The notes beneath the pieces were generated by a model. The model saw only the letters and a program-made list of their open reading frames with translations, was not told where the DNA came from and did not search any database. From Bradysia coprophila (lineage: Eukaryota > Arthropoda > Insecta > Diptera > Sciaridae): a stretch of DNA of 64,000 bases. The DNA lies in assembly GCF_014529535.1 (NCBI RefSeq), contig NW_023503941.1, forward strand, positions 3,904,942 to 3,968,941, given 5' to 3'. The position numbers were made by a program, and so were the translations under genes. Shown here in pieces: positions 22,988 to 34,341 of this stretch (the stretch's first letter is position 1; the number at the start of each line of letters is the position of its first letter).

Positions 22988-23799
22988 CTAACAATTCACA
23001 CAGCTCCACGTAACTTCACCATCAGAACCACCGAATCGAGCATACGTATTCGACTCCATATCGATCAAGTAGCCACTCTTTCCCGCATTTTTCGTGCAGC
23101 ACCCTTTGCAGTCACTGTCCGAACAAGTGTCACAAACGATGGCTTCAATTGTTTTCGATCCTTGGGTGATTCGCAGAGTTTTCTTTTTATATTTGCCAAT
23201 GTCACCGTGCGTCGAGAAGAATGACACGATGTTCGTGTTGACGACATAGTCGTGCGATTTATTTTCGCCGCAAAATGAAAAGTCTCCTTGATATGCGCAT
23301 CCGTTGTAGTCCGTGCATTCCGTTTTTCCGGGACAAGATTTTTTCTCTGCGGCTGTGTAGGGTGGCTTTATTTTCTTGTCTTTACAGCACGGCGGAAAGC
23401 TGCAGTAGTTGGACAGACGAGCTGTGAATAGAGTTTGAGATTCAAAATTAAATGCTTCCGACCAGTGTCAATCAAACACAATTAAATATCTGAAGTGAAG
23501 TCCATTGAACAAAAAGTACTCCGTGTGAGAGCCGCGAGAGAACGAGCTGTCAAGTAAACAAAGCAAAAATTGAAAAAAAATAATCAATTTTGTCTCTCAG
23601 ACGGAGTACTTTTTGGGTAAGTGGAAGTACCATTGGTCGATTACAATGGTCGATTACAATGTAAGCATAAGTTACAGAGTAACTTGTTCTGATGCGCAGG
23701 ATATTTAGAATTTTTTTCCCCGTTAGCATTACCTTTTTTCTGCGCAACTGCAGTGCTGAGCACAACTATGAGCACAAATAGAGACAAACGAGCAATCAT
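22988..23799 (-). CDS. Secreted Cys-rich protein, probable double-psi beta-barrel (expansin/barwin-like)
   Basis: Two exons: 23799-23733 and 23421-22988. The 311-nt intron (GT-AG, phase 1) holds a MITE. The product has 166 residues: signal peptide MIARLSLFVLIVVLSTAVA (1-19), a Cys-rich stretch with FPPCCKD, a central part (GCAYQGDFSFCGENKSHDY), and a C-terminal block with IVCDTCSDSDCKGCC, GYLIDMESNTYARFG and VTWSC. The pattern 'V.D.C....C....ID......RFG.....W' resembles double-psi beta-barrel domains of expansins, barwin and RlpA, which act outside cells, often on cell-wall polymers. The resemblance is by eye only; a Cys-rich defence protein is the alternative. AATAAA lies at 22942-22937 and a TATA box about 75 nt before the ATG, so it looks expressed. 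Confidence 0.7.
23510..23615. repeat. MITE family D, copy 2, inside an intron
   Basis: Ends AAAAAGTACTCCGTGTGAGA and GTCTCTCAGACGGAGTACTTTTT are inverted, matching the copies at 14873 and 55160. It lies wholly inside the intron of the barrel-protein gene. Confidence 0.75.
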
Positions 23800-23871
23800 T
23801 GTAGTTTATTGTAGTTAGAAGTGTAGCGACAAACTCTGTATTAATGATTGATAAAAATGATTTCGCATTCG

Positions 23872-23878
23872 TTTTATA
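23872..23878 (-). promoter_or_regulatory. TATA box of the barrel-protein gene
   Basis: TATAAAA on the - strand, followed about 75 nt later by the ATG at 23799, a usual spacing for a short 5' leader in insects. Confidence 0.5.
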
Positions 23879-23899
23879 CTCAACGCAGCAGAGTAGAGC

Positions 23900-24858
23900 G
23901 TACGTGCGATGATGATAACGAGGTCATTATCCAATTTACATTTATAAATGGAGATAACGGCAAATGCAAACGAGCCGCTGGAATTAATCCAGGTCGTGTT
24001 GTTTGTTGCTTATTTGATCAGCAGATTCGATTGCCTTTTGCAATTGGCACAGTGATTCATGGTTTGTTTGCGAGTTGGTTCGGAGTGAACAGAAAATTAG
24101 CTTGCCATTTTATGGAAAACTTTTATAGTGACTCAATCAGTCAGATCAATTTACTGCTGAGTTACTTGAGTAGCGTGTGGGTCAATGCAATTCTCATTTG
24201 AAATTTTGTAAAAGCACAGAACACAGGTCCGGTCAACTCAAGACCTCACCTGAAATTTTGAACCTGACCTGAGTTCTGCTGCGGCTAAATTTTAATTTTG
24301 ATGACCTTCAATTGTGACAGTTGGAATCAAAAGTCTGTCTATTCTACCTGTCAAAGTGACGTTTTAAACGTCAAATCAAAATTTGTATGCGAAGGAATCA
24401 CAAAATCATTTATTTTTCGTTATTTTTCATTTATTCCACTAATTCTAAGTCACCAGAGAAAATTTCCAATTATTCTTTTCCCCTCGAGATAAACCACGTT
24501 TTTCACAGCAAATGCTTCCAAAGTTTCAGCGGATGGGAGGAAATGACTATTTTCTCGCCTGCGTTGTGAAAAAACGTGTAATTTTTTACAACTGTGGAGA
24601 AAACGTCCGAGGATGTAGAGTAGCATGGTGTAGCAAATTATTGTAAATGGATGCGTTGCCTCCCCTTCGGCTCGACCAAACACATTCATACAGACCTTTC
24701 TAAGTTGAAAAAAGACAAGAATATGGCCTGGAGGTATGAATTGACAGCTGTCAGCTGTAATCGTTTCGCTTTTGATTACTTTCGTTCACTTTAGTTGCAT
24801 AAAAAGTGAACGAAAGTGAACTTAAAGTGTCTACTACTTATTCAAGAAGTGTAAAAAT
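23900..24858. other. intergenic, nothing recognised
   Basis: A 117-codon frame on the + strand (23848-24201) overlaps the barrel-protein promoter and has no recognisable domain. A short hairpin (CTTTCGTTCACTTT / AAAGTGAACGAAAG) lies near 24779-24817. Confidence 0.4.
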
Positions 24859-24965
24859 CATGCATAGAAGTCAATGACATCTGTTGATCGTGAAAATAGA
24901 CAACAAACGAAACAACATTTCGTTTGTTGACTATCATCAACAGATGTCGTATCTTTCTATGCATG
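24859..24965. repeat. hairpin MITE
   Basis: The left end CATGCATAGAAGTCAATGAC and the right end TCTATGCATG are inverted. ACATCTGTTGATCGTG opposite ATCAACAGATGT and ACAAACGAAA opposite TTTCGTTTGT extend the hairpin to nearly its full length. Confidence 0.65.
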
Positions 24966-24984
24966 AGTATTGGCAACACAGGTC

Positions 24985-25495
24985 CAATACCCCCTCTAGC
25001 AACCAAACTTCGTTATGACGTAGTTTTAACAAATGTGACACTGTCTTTTTTTTGCTGCCGTGCCGCACTTTTTTTTAAAGCAATATCGATATTACACGAA
25101 AAACACAAATTTTAAACTTCATTTCATTTTTGCACACCAAAATGACGGAGCAACACACAAAAAAATGCATCACAGTCACAAATCGTTCACTTTTGAACAC
25201 CGAAATGGTGACAAGTGACATAATATTTTCAAACAATACTCTCTCTAGCAAGCAAACTCTCAGTTCTCTGTGTCAAAATTCACACCTTATTTCTTTGTAT
25301 TCTACAAACACTGTTCCACATTTTGACTGACTACGCTGTAATTTACATGTAAATTCCAAAGGTTACTTGACACTTTCACCACCTTAAAAAAGGTAGTTTG
25401 ATTGCTAGAGAGTAAAATTTCTGTAACAGCATACACATACACTGTACAGTTTTACCACCCTAATTTTCCTAGTTTGTTTACTAGAAAGGGTATTG
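24985..25495. mobile_element. short inverted-repeat DNA element (511 bp)
   Basis: Ends CAATACCC and GGGTATTG, with CTCTAGCAA.CAAA opposite TTTGTTTACTAG further in. The direct repeat ACAGGTC flanks it (24978-24984 and 25496-25502). Internal copies of CTCTCTAGCA suggest a composite. No gene inside. Confidence 0.6.
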
Positions 25496-25502
25496 ACAGG
25501 TC

Positions 25503-26098
25503 TTAATTCTTCATACTCGCTTCGCTCGACTTACGACGACTGCTACAAAAATCGACTTTGTGCGACACGGTATACAAATGTTCAGTGTCTCAAATAAAAG
25601 AAAATAATTCTTTAATGTCATCAATCACCTGCGTATAATCACCGAACACATTTACACCTTAAATGTACATTTAATGTGCATGCAATTAGATATGATTAGG
25701 GAGCGTTCTTGACGGACAACTGGCAGAACGGGAATACTAAGATGTGATAAAAAGCTCGCTGTGTTTGGAGCATTTATTCTTCAGAAAACCCCTAATTCGG
25801 ACCTTCGTCTGGAAAGACCTATTACTATTCGACCACACCAAATTTTCTTTGATTTTTTAACCGACCACAATCTGATTATCGAACGGGAAAACACATCAAA
25901 CCTCAAACCTCAGTTTGATTGCGTAAACAAGAAAATATGAACGGATCTCTTGGGTTTTGATAAACAAAATCACTGAACGGAAACAAAATTTCTGTAATAG
26001 GTCATCGCCGATTCACAAGACAAAGGTTACGTAACGTTGTTGGTCGTTCCATATGGTTCATTTGATAGCCACAAATTTCACCAGTTTGTACAAACGGT
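25503..26098. other. 5' flank of receptor gene 3
   Basis: No gene. The last part contains phrases shared with the flank of receptor 1 (AACGGATCTCTTGGG near 25941 versus AACGGCTCTCTTGGG near 2231; TCACAAGACAAAGGTTAC versus TCACAAGACACATGTTAC), so the duplicated unit included upstream sequence. Confidence 0.5.
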
Positions 26099-27889
26099 AT
26101 GAGCTGCAGCTCCGTGATGCTATCGACAATAGCTCTTCACATGTTGACCACGATGGTCAGGTGCCAGTTGCATCCTAGTGATTTTCATCTAATCAATCGG
26201 CTGAATCAATTCTTCCGTTTCGATCATCAAATCTTGTTCATGGACTCTGCAACCGATGTGTGTCGCTGGTTTTATGGCACACAATTGGCAAACGTTACGT
26301 CTCAGACAGTCTACACTTTTGGCGAACTCTCTGACAGCAATGCTTCATTGGAGATAACTAGCAAGAGCACATTTCTGGTCGTGGTCGTGGATCGCCTAAA
26401 ATTTGAAAATGACTCACAGTTGCTGGCTCAGGTTAAAGCCATTCGAGCGCTTGACATCAATTTGAAAGTTGGCGTGTTTTTTGCTCACAATCTCACATCT
26501 CTGGACATCGTTGAACAATGGTTCCGCTGGAGTTGGAGTGCTGGGATTGTGCAGATTTTTTGTGCATTTCACTTAATTGCTAAAGATGGTGAGACTTCAT
26601 TCAACGTCTTCAGATACGATCCCTTCGCAGCATTTGACTTGATTAATGTGACAATAACTGAGTCTCCTCGGGACTATTTTCCCGACAATGTACCTAACTA
26701 CCGCAGACATCCGCTTCGTATCATGACGATTAATGAATATTCAGAGGTTGTTATCGAAGCGAAATACTGGGACACTGTCCTTCGTATCTTTAACGCTTCG
26801 ATGTCGAAGTTAAATATGGGCGATGCGGAGGTTCTTCACGTCGATAGTGTTGATGCAGACGTTTTGCTACACGAAGGATTTCTGGAAAATTACACGCTAG
26901 TTTATCCACATCGGCAGACAATGGTAGTGTTGGTGGTTCCACATGCACAGCCGAATTCTGATTTCGTGGCATATTTTTTACAAAATGGAAGTGAAACGTG
27001 GATACGGCTCTTCGTTTTCGCCTTTATTGTAATTGCGTCGGCATCGCTTCTGCTCGCCATTTCCAACTATTTGCATGCGAAGAAAATTTTACTTTTCCAG
27101 TGTGTCGCCGACGTGGTAAATCTCTTGATTAACAATAACACCGACATCAGATATGGCAATCTTCACCAGGCCGACGCCTTTGTCGTTGTACCGTTGACCT
27201 TTGCTGGGCTGATTGTGATGAACGGCATTTTGTCGCTCTTTCAAAGTTTCATTACGTCGCCAATTTACCAGCATCAAATCAACACGATTGGAGAACTCTA
27301 CACGTCCCCGGTCCCGATTTTGGCTAATGAAAACCATTGGGTTCAAGGTCTGGTTGAAACATTGGATAATCTTTCCAAGTACGTCGGATGGAGTAATAAA
27401 GTGTACGGGGTACATCAGGATCAACTAAGGAAGGAAATTCAGACGTTCAACAATTCCATAGCATTCAGCCTTTTCGACGGTGAGGTACATGTGCTTTTAG
27501 AAGTGCAGAAACGGTTGGGCCTGAAATCGTATCACATGTTAAGCGACACGCTTTTATCCAGGCATCTATTATCCTATATGATCGGTCCCGAATTTCCATT
27601 CACAGAGTATTTGAACGACATAGTTCATCGGTTGAATGGGGCCGGATTGATAGAGAAGTGGGTCGGAGAAGACAAAGAACGATTGATGGTAAAGCTGTGG
27701 AAACGAAATCTTCTATTGAGAAACAGTGTCGAATCTAACGCGAGTGCATTTGCAGTGCCGACGGCTGTTTGGTGTGGTTGGATTGGTAGCGTAATACTTT
27801 TCATTTGCGAAGTAGTTTGGAATAGAGTCAAGTCGTCGAAGCGTTCGCTGCGCAAATGTATTTGCGGTGAGACATTAATTGACATTTAA
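26099..27889 (+). CDS. Divergent ionotropic receptor 3, intact
   Basis: Complete single-exon IR-family receptor of 596 residues. The signal peptide (about 1-22) is followed by the extracellular N-terminal region with RWSWSAGIVQIFCAFH (143-158) and YDPF (173-176), then PHAQPNSDF (281-289). Membrane segment 1 is near 302-324, the pore region near 330-358, and segment 2 near 360-382. The S2 lobe leads to segment 3 (557-575: VWCGWIGSVILFICEVVWN) and a short basic cytoplasmic tail. Trp is present at the position that is a stop in receptor 1. AATAAA follows at 27920-27925. There are no introns or frame breaks. Ligand unknown. Confidence 0.9.
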   Translation: MSCSSVMLSTIALHMLTTMVRCQLHPSDFHLINRLNQFFRFDHQILFMDSATDVCRWFYGTQLANVTSQTVYTFGELSDSNASLEITSKSTFLVVVVDRLKFENDSQLLAQVKAIRALDINLKVGVFFAHNLTSLDIVEQWFRWSWSAGIVQIFCAFHLIAKDGETSFNVFRYDPFAAFDLINVTITESPRDYFPDNVPNYRRHPLRIMTINEYSEVVIEAKYWDTVLRIFNASMSKLNMGDAEVLHVDSVDADVLLHEGFLENYTLVYPHRQTMVVLVVPHAQPNSDFVAYFLQNGSETWIRLFVFAFIVIASASLLLAISNYLHAKKILLFQCVADVVNLLINNNTDIRYGNLHQADAFVVVPLTFAGLIVMNGILSLFQSFITSPIYQHQINTIGELYTSPVPILANENHWVQGLVETLDNLSKYVGWSNKVYGVHQDQLRKEIQTFNNSIAFSLFDGEVHVLLEVQKRLGLKSYHMLSDTLLSRHLLSYMIGPEFPFTEYLNDIVHRLNGAGLIEKWVGEDKERLMVKLWKRNLLLRNSVESNASAFAVPTAVWCGWIGSVILFICEVVWNRVKSSKRSLRKCICGETLIDI

Positions 27890-28614
27890 GGAATTGGTTT
27901 TGGCTTCATTTTTACCTTGAATAAAAGTCGTGAAAACGATAGCTTTAGATGAATTTCAAATTCTACCAGAATCGCCGGCCGTTCGTTTCAGAGAATTTCG
28001 ATTATTTGACTTGTCGCGTCCTAACAATCACTTTGTTATAGTGATAGCATCCACAACCCACTTTCTGCATACTGATTTTGCCTAACCTGAGACGAGAAGC
28101 TCATCAAGGGCGCAGATTGCAAGAACCGAATTCCCAGGTGATTTCCTGGAAGTAAGTAGAGTGCTAGTAACTGTTTTCAGCGATGAATGTTTTGTCTTGT
28201 GTCTTGTCAATGTCTTGTCTGCTACGCTCTGGGTTTTTTTTTCGAAGTAGCATTGCCCCTATGTCCAACCTTTCCATAAGAAGATGGCATTCGTCTGTGT
28301 AAATTTTCAAATGTTTATTCAACCAAAAATTTACTGCTGTCTTGTGTGAGGCTAGGAAATTTTACATAAATCTTACATGATTCGTGTCTTTTTGTCGTTA
28401 ATGGAGGTCATGGTTTGCCCGACTCACTCTCCCACAATCGTGCGGACGCCCTTTCTATATGTATTCTTAGAGTAATAATCACCTAATAGCAGAAAGCATA
28501 AAACGAATTGGATTCGAATGGATCAAAGATTAAAATTCATAATTAATTAACTTAATTTTGCACTGAAACTCAGTGGAAATAATTGATAAAGTCTTAGAAG
28601 TCGATGCTTACTCT
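27890..28614. other. intergenic, nothing recognised
   Basis: 3' flank of receptor 3. Only short frames without motifs. A repeated TGTCTTGTC phrase near 28193-28221 is the one oddity. Confidence 0.35.
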
Positions 28615-29661
28615 TCTGTACACATCGATTGAACGGATCGCCAGTATAATTATCCGGACAAGTGCAAATAGGACTGAGTTCTACAACGCGACAGCTCGCT
28701 TCAGCTGGAAATAATTTTTGTCAATTCAATGCCACTGTTTCCACAAGAGAAGGAAAGTCTTGGAAATCAAATACTTGCCCGCACAAGATCCACTGCACGG
28801 ATCACTACAATGATGGTTGATACAATCTAAATTACTCGGACAATCATCTCTGGATTCACATTTCGGAGGGCGACAGCCGGTTGTATAAGCATCACCAATT
28901 TATGAAGAAATGCATGTACATCTTCCTTGCCACTCATTGCAGTCAGCATTTTCTCCTGTTGTGTAAAAGAATGATACAGGTGGAGAATAGTAAATACCAT
29001 CATGTTTTCTCATCTGGTTATGCTTTAGTAACGATTTCACACAAAATGTCTTCAACAAATGGCAATCTAGATTTTGATTTTATTTTAACATGAAAAGTAC
29101 GACATCTAGATGTTCATTTGTGAAACAAGTTTTGTGTGAAATCAATTAGAAACCACAACGACTACCAAATCAGAAAACAATATTTTGTTCTCTAGTAAAA
29201 CTGAGTGAGTTAAAATTAATTACGCAAGGTACGCATGGATTTAGAATACTTTTTTGTAATCCAATCCCGGATTTCGTTGAGCGTATGGAAATTTTGTTTT
29301 CTTCCCGGTATCCGAGTCAAATTTCCCGGTATCTAAAATGGTAAATTTGATTTTTCGCCGCATATTTTTCAAGATTTTTTCGGTTTCCCGGTATCTAAAG
29401 TATTTTTCTGAAATTTTCCCGGTATCCAGGATACCGCGGATAGCGTGAATTTCCACACGCGTTTCGTTGTCTCAGTGATCCATGGTAAATACTGCACAAC
29501 GTCTGTGAACACTGTATACTGAGTATACTATACTGTATACTACTTGGTTAATGCTTCGGTCGAGTTTGCTCGCTCCCACTATGACACGATTCCCCGAATG
29601 TAAAACGCCTTGAAACGTCATCGACCCACCACTATCACCCGTACAGACGCTGGTGCCTCAG
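28615..29661 (-). pseudogene. Decayed partial copy of the mosaic serine protease gene
   Basis: Matches exons 2-4 of the gene at 34342-39693. About 29661-29458 equals the end of the first protease domain (ACAACGTCTGTGAACACTG is shared). About 28952-28779 equals the first EGF exon (GGTGATGCTTATACAAC) and 28706-28615 the second. It is dead: the EGF exon reads TAA where the intact gene has TAC, the protease part has small deletions, and unrelated DNA rich in CCCGGTATC (29240-29457) and a small hairpin (about 28960-29225) interrupt it. The 5' exon with the His and Asp, and the CLIP/second protease exons, are absent. Confidence 0.8.
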
Positions 29662-30025
29662 TACACCAAAAAATTATCGAAATCCAAAAAGGTTTCAGAT
29701 GTAATGTTATATGTTAATATTAGTGGAGAAAGTGTCTTTGCATATCAAAGAGAAATTCTCTTAATTTAATTTAACCTGTCGTGATTTGAATGCCAGGCCT
29801 CCAGCACTCCAGTCGAGAATCAAATTCAATGCGAACATCGCGAGCCTAGGTTCGAAATCTTGCCAATGTTTATTTTTTTGTATTTTCATATCCTTTTTTG
29901 TGAAGAACTTTTTTTTCTAAAAAAACTTAGAATTTGTATATTCGAAGGAAAAAATCATCAGTTTAAGAAAACTTTCGACAACATCAAAAAACCTTATGGA
30001 AATTAAAAAATGCTTGAGAAATCAG
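29662..30025. other. intergenic, nothing recognised
   Basis: AT-rich, no gene. It runs into the tandem repeat that follows. Confidence 0.35.
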
Positions 30026-30360
30026 TCTGAAACCAATCTTGGTACATCTCACTTATATCGAAAATAACTCAAATCCATCGAAAAATCCGATGGAAGTTAG
30101 GTAGTTCCAGAGGAATCATCTGGCATCCCAAAATTTATAGAACCAACCTTGAAACTCTTCATTAATGTCGAATATAACTCAAATCCATCAAAAGATCCGA
30201 TGGAAGTTAGGTAGTGCCAGAGGAATCATCTGTCATCCAAAAATTTTGGAACCAACCTTGGAACATCTTACTCATGTCGAAAATAACCCAAATCCATCAA
30301 AAAATCCGATGGAGGCTAGGAAGTGTCATCCCAAAATTTAGGAACCGACCTAGTGGAAGT
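30026..30360. repeat. tandem repeat, about three units of ~120 bp
   Basis: Units share AACTCAAATCCATC(G/A)AAA, GATCCGATGGAAGTTAGGTA and GAGGAATCATCTG, followed by CCAAAATTT and GAACCAACCTTG. The third unit is shortened. Non-coding. Confidence 0.7.
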
Positions 30361-30770
30361 TAATACTTAATGATCCCAACCATTCCCAACAAGAAATACA
30401 TCCCAAAACAACACACACCATTCACCACATTACCATCAATATCATGCAACAAAATATACAGCTCACACAAACACATACAAATTGGCTTTTATATGGCATT
30501 TGTATGGAGACTTTAGGGAGCTCCAGCTCCCAAGATATGAGTTTTTTCCAACTTTTGAAAATTCCATTCCTATTTTTGGGCCAATATTAGCCTACAACCA
30601 AAATTTCAGGAAAATCTATAGAACCGTTTAGGAGTTGCTGGATCCACTTTTCCATAGGAACTAACTAAGTAAGTAACTAACTAACGTGGGCGATTTCAGT
30701 TATCTGAAAATTCGAAATTTTAGTGATCTATTTTCATACAAAAATCAATATTTCGAAGTTCAATATCTCG
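30361..30770. other. repeat-like intergenic sequence
   Basis: No gene. Contains TGGGAGCTCCAGCTCCCA-like palindromic sequence near 30516 and an AACTAACTAAGTAAGTAACT simple run near 30660. Confidence 0.4.
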
Positions 30771-32612
30771 GCCAATTTTGAAGCTGCAGTAACGTGTGAT
30801 AGCTCGTTGAACTCGTATAAAGTCCTAGATATCCTAGTTTGGGGGTCGTTGGAGTTAAAGGGGAGAAGTCAAAAAATTGCTGTTAATATGCTCCGCCGTC
30901 CTCAAAAAATTTTTGTTAAAACATTTTTGGTAGTGGACTTGCGTCACGCCCGCTTACTAACGTGCGGGCATGATAGGATTGGGTGTAATTTTAAATCTGC
31001 AGAAGATTTTAATTTCCTCAATCAATAACAGGGAATTACAATTAAATCCCAGAAAAGTTGCTTACTGGAAGTAATCGCTCTAGGACCTTCAATTATGATT
31101 CAAGATTTTTAACTGTTAAATTTGAAGCGTTTAATGAGCCATAAGTTAAATGGAACACAAAAATGGAAACGAATTTTTCAATAAATTTATTTTTCCATAA
31201 GATTCAGTCATACGCCTAACGCAAAATTACATTTCGAGTATCGTATTTATATTTGTTGACGTAATTTCGAACAAAGGATTTCTTTGGGGCGCGCGCCCCT
31301 CCTGAGATTTCGGTATGGCTACGGCCTTGCAAAGGACCCCTATTTTTTCGTTTGGTGACCTGACCTGACTCTTAAAAAAAAAGAGAAATTCTCTGAAATT
31401 GAGAAAATTTCACTTAATCTTCAGCCTATTAGCACTAGGATGCTAATGACACAATATAAAAAGTGTTTCTGAGAGAATTTTAAATTTTTCTGAAAAAATC
31501 ACTCGTCCCAGATGCAAGCCTTGTATGGAAATTTCAAGTGCGGCTTCCCAGTGCTAAATCGCATTAGATCGTCGAACAAAAAATTCGGGTCGTTTTTCTC
31601 ATCGTTTTGAAACGTTTTAGCGCTTCAAAGTCTTCAAATTTTGTAGTTGAAATGGCTGCAGTCGTATATCAACAGAATTTTAGCTTACAATCTCTCAAAA
31701 TTTCATTATGTTCGACCCTTTCAACTTTTTAATTTTTTGGTTTTTCCAACGGTAGTTTCGTCTTATTTACTCTTGCTAGCGCGAAAGTAAATGTGATATA
31801 AAAACGACTTATTTGAATCTACTGAAAAGCCTGGATCAAATACAATTTGAGACAGATTTGAATAACCAAAATATTATAAAAATGTGAACAGTCATGAACC
31901 GAATAGTTAGACCTCTCCCGCCAATTTTGAACTCTAACCGCTGATTTTTCCACTTCATATATATTACACACTTGTCACGAAGTGAGCGAGGCTTGGCCGA
32001 GTAATTTTGACATCCGAAGATATACGAACACCGCGCGTATATGCGATAAAAACCTTTTCATTCGGTTTTGCTATATTATTGTACCAAATAGTCGGAGCTA
32101 TTTAAGGTTACAATGCCAAGTTACTATGACGTGAAGTAAACTTTATTTCTCGGTAACCAAACTTACCCAACAATAAATATTTACGAAAATGATGCAACGA
32201 TGCTTCTTTGGCTCGGATCGGATCGGTAAATATACTCAAGATGCAAATACTTGTACTACCGCAAATTACGCCAAAATGTACTTACCAACCAGTCGACTTC
32301 CAAGCAATTCTTAATTGTTGCATGCAATTCTAGGATATTGAGATGTCCTTAGTCACAATTTGCAACAGCTGATCTTTCACCAGCTGAGGCTTATGCTATT
32401 GTTTCTTCGGTATCATGGGCCCGTGACGCAAGTCCTATTACTAGAAAAAATTAAAAAAAAAAATTTTGTCGTAGACTGCAGAACCATATATACAGCGAAT
32501 ATTGAAGTTCCACAATTCAAATACAAATGACTCCAAATTACCATTAAAAAAAACTAGGCGTCCGTACGAGTTCAACGAGCTATCACACGTTCTTGCAGCT
32601 TAAAATTTGGCC
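30771..32612. mobile_element. long inverted-repeat element (~1.8 kb)
   Basis: The left arm (30771-30835) and right arm (about 32545-32612) pair through AACGTGTGATAGCTCGTTGA and AGCTGCA, with GGCCAATTTT/AAAATTTGGCC at the edge. Next, GGACTTGCGTCAC near 30939 pairs with GTGACGCAAGTCC near 32422. The interior shows no transposase. Class unknown. Confidence 0.5.
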
Positions 32613-33357
32613 ACGCAAAAAATCTTCCAAGAAGCCCCATTTCCATACATTTTGGTCAATTTCAGTACTTTAAACGAAATGAAAAAATCCTACGTTACTT
32701 TGTTAGTCCGTCCGTCCGTCCGTGTTTCCTATCTTCTAAAGTCTTCTTTAGATTTTGTTGAAATTTTGGGAGTAGATTCTAGTCGTCATTCTAAGACATT
32801 CCAGAAAAAGAAAATTTGGGGGGAACCGGCCTCGTTTCGGAGCTAGGGCTCCTCGAAGTTCCCATATAGGCCCCATATAAGAACACCTTTAAGTGTGTGT
32901 GTGTGTGTGGATGGGAACAAATTTGTTCGCTTTTGGTATTTGGTAAGCTCTGCTCGCCTCAATTTTTTTTCCTAAATTTAAATTTTTTAAATTTTTCAAA
33001 ATTTTTAAATTTTTTTTAAATTTTTCAAAATTTTTCACAATTTTTTAAATTTTTCAAAATTTTTCAAATTTTTTCAAATTTTTTAAACTTTTTACATTTT
33101 TCAAATTTTTTTACATTTTTCAATTTTTTTTAATTTTTTTTAAATTTTTCAAAATTTTTCAAATTTTTCAAAATTTTTCAAATTTTTCAATTTTTTTTAA
33201 ATTTTTTAAATTTTTCAAATTTTTAAAATTTTCCAAATTTTCCAAATTTTTCAAATTTTTTAAATTTTTAAATTTTTTTTAAATTTGTCAAACTTTTTCA
33301 CAATTTTTTAAATTTTTCAAATTTTTTCAATCTACTAATTCTTCCAAAAGAACTGAT
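32613..33357. repeat. microsatellites and AATTTTTC low-complexity tract
   Basis: A (GTCC)n-like run is at about 32705-32723 and a (GT)n run at about 32893-32908. From 32955 to 33330 there is almost nothing but AATTTTTCAAAATTTTTAAA-type sequence. The (GTCC)n plus AGCTAGGGC style is seen again near 36366 and 41025, so the first part probably belongs to that repeat family. Confidence 0.6.
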
Positions 33358-33796
33358 ATCAGTCAAAAACACTCAAAAGAGTAAAAGTGACGCAAGTCCC
33401 TGTGCATACTTCCAAAACAACTGATATCGCTGGAGGTGACGCATTCTGCGCTTGTACGCAAAAACTGTAACAGCAAAAATTTGACCAAAGAAATTCTAGA
33501 AACAAAATTTTACCAAAAAAATTCTGCGTCACAAGTGGCAGATGTTGAGGAAAGTACTTTTAAGAAATTTTTTAAAATAGGCAAGAATATGTCCTAATAC
33601 GTCCGAACCATCTGCCACTTTGTGACGCAAAATTTTTTTGGTAAAATTTTGTTTCTAGAATTTCTTTGGTCAAATTTTTGCTGTCACAGTTTTTGCGTAC
33701 AAGCGCAGAATGCGTCACCTCCAGCGATATCAGTTGTTTTGGAAGTATGCACAGGGACTTGCGTCACTTTTATTCTTTTGAGTGTTTTTGACTGAT
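33358..33796. repeat. near-perfect 439-bp palindrome
   Basis: Left arm 33358-33544 and right arm 33609-33796 are almost exact reverse complements (about 187 bp each) around a 64-bp spacer. Outer end ATCAGTCAAAAACACTC; inner arm ACTGCGTCACAA-like sequence ending GGCAGATG. It is a foldback MITE or a recent inverted duplication. Non-coding. Confidence 0.8.
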
Positions 33797-34307
33797 TGCA
33801 TTTGCCAATTTACTTACACACGCACCCAAGTAGTACTGCCACTTGCAAATTGCGACTAGATCCTAGCTTGACGGACTGTATCGTGGTTTTTGATATATTT
33901 CGTTCTGAAGAACCACCTAAAAATCTAATCCTTATATCAGGGAGTGGTGTAGAATCATTTTCCGATCGGGTTCCCATACTGTTCGACAAGTTACTCTTTG
34001 GAAGCACCCTAAAGTGAATACGAAAATAGCGTGTGTAGAATACGAATTCAACGCTGCAATTGGAATGGACGTATAACGTTTCATATTTTAATTGTAGAAT
34101 TGAATTTCGTTTACCATCAATTGATTTGTGCAGATCGCGAAGCTGTGTTAAGAGCATATCAAAAAATGATTGAAGCATTTGGACAGACAGAACAGTAGAT
34201 AACGCAAAAGCCGACTGGAACGGTAATGTATATTTTAGTGTACACGTACACAGGGTGAAAACGATTCTTGGCCAGACAAAGGCAACCGAGCTTAGTTACT
34301 AAACGCA
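33797..34307. other. intergenic, unassigned frames
   Basis: Overlapping open frames on both strands (33796-34017 + and 33810-34178 -) have no recognisable domain or signal peptide, and neither looks better than the other. It lies just downstream of the mosaic protease gene. Confidence 0.35.
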
Positions 34308-34313
34308 TTTATT
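34308..34313 (-). other. polyadenylation signal of the mosaic protease gene
   Basis: AATAAA on the - strand about 30 nt after the stop codon at 34342. Confidence 0.5.
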
Positions 34314-34341
34314 GTAAAACTGAAAGTCCGTAGGCTACAAT

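Noticed and set aside
23848..24201. 117-codon + strand frame
   Set aside because: It overlaps the promoter of the divergent barrel-protein gene and shows no domain, signal peptide or splice structure.
33796..34178. Overlapping frames on both strands downstream of the protease gene
   Set aside because: Neither has a recognisable motif and they shadow each other; left as unassigned.
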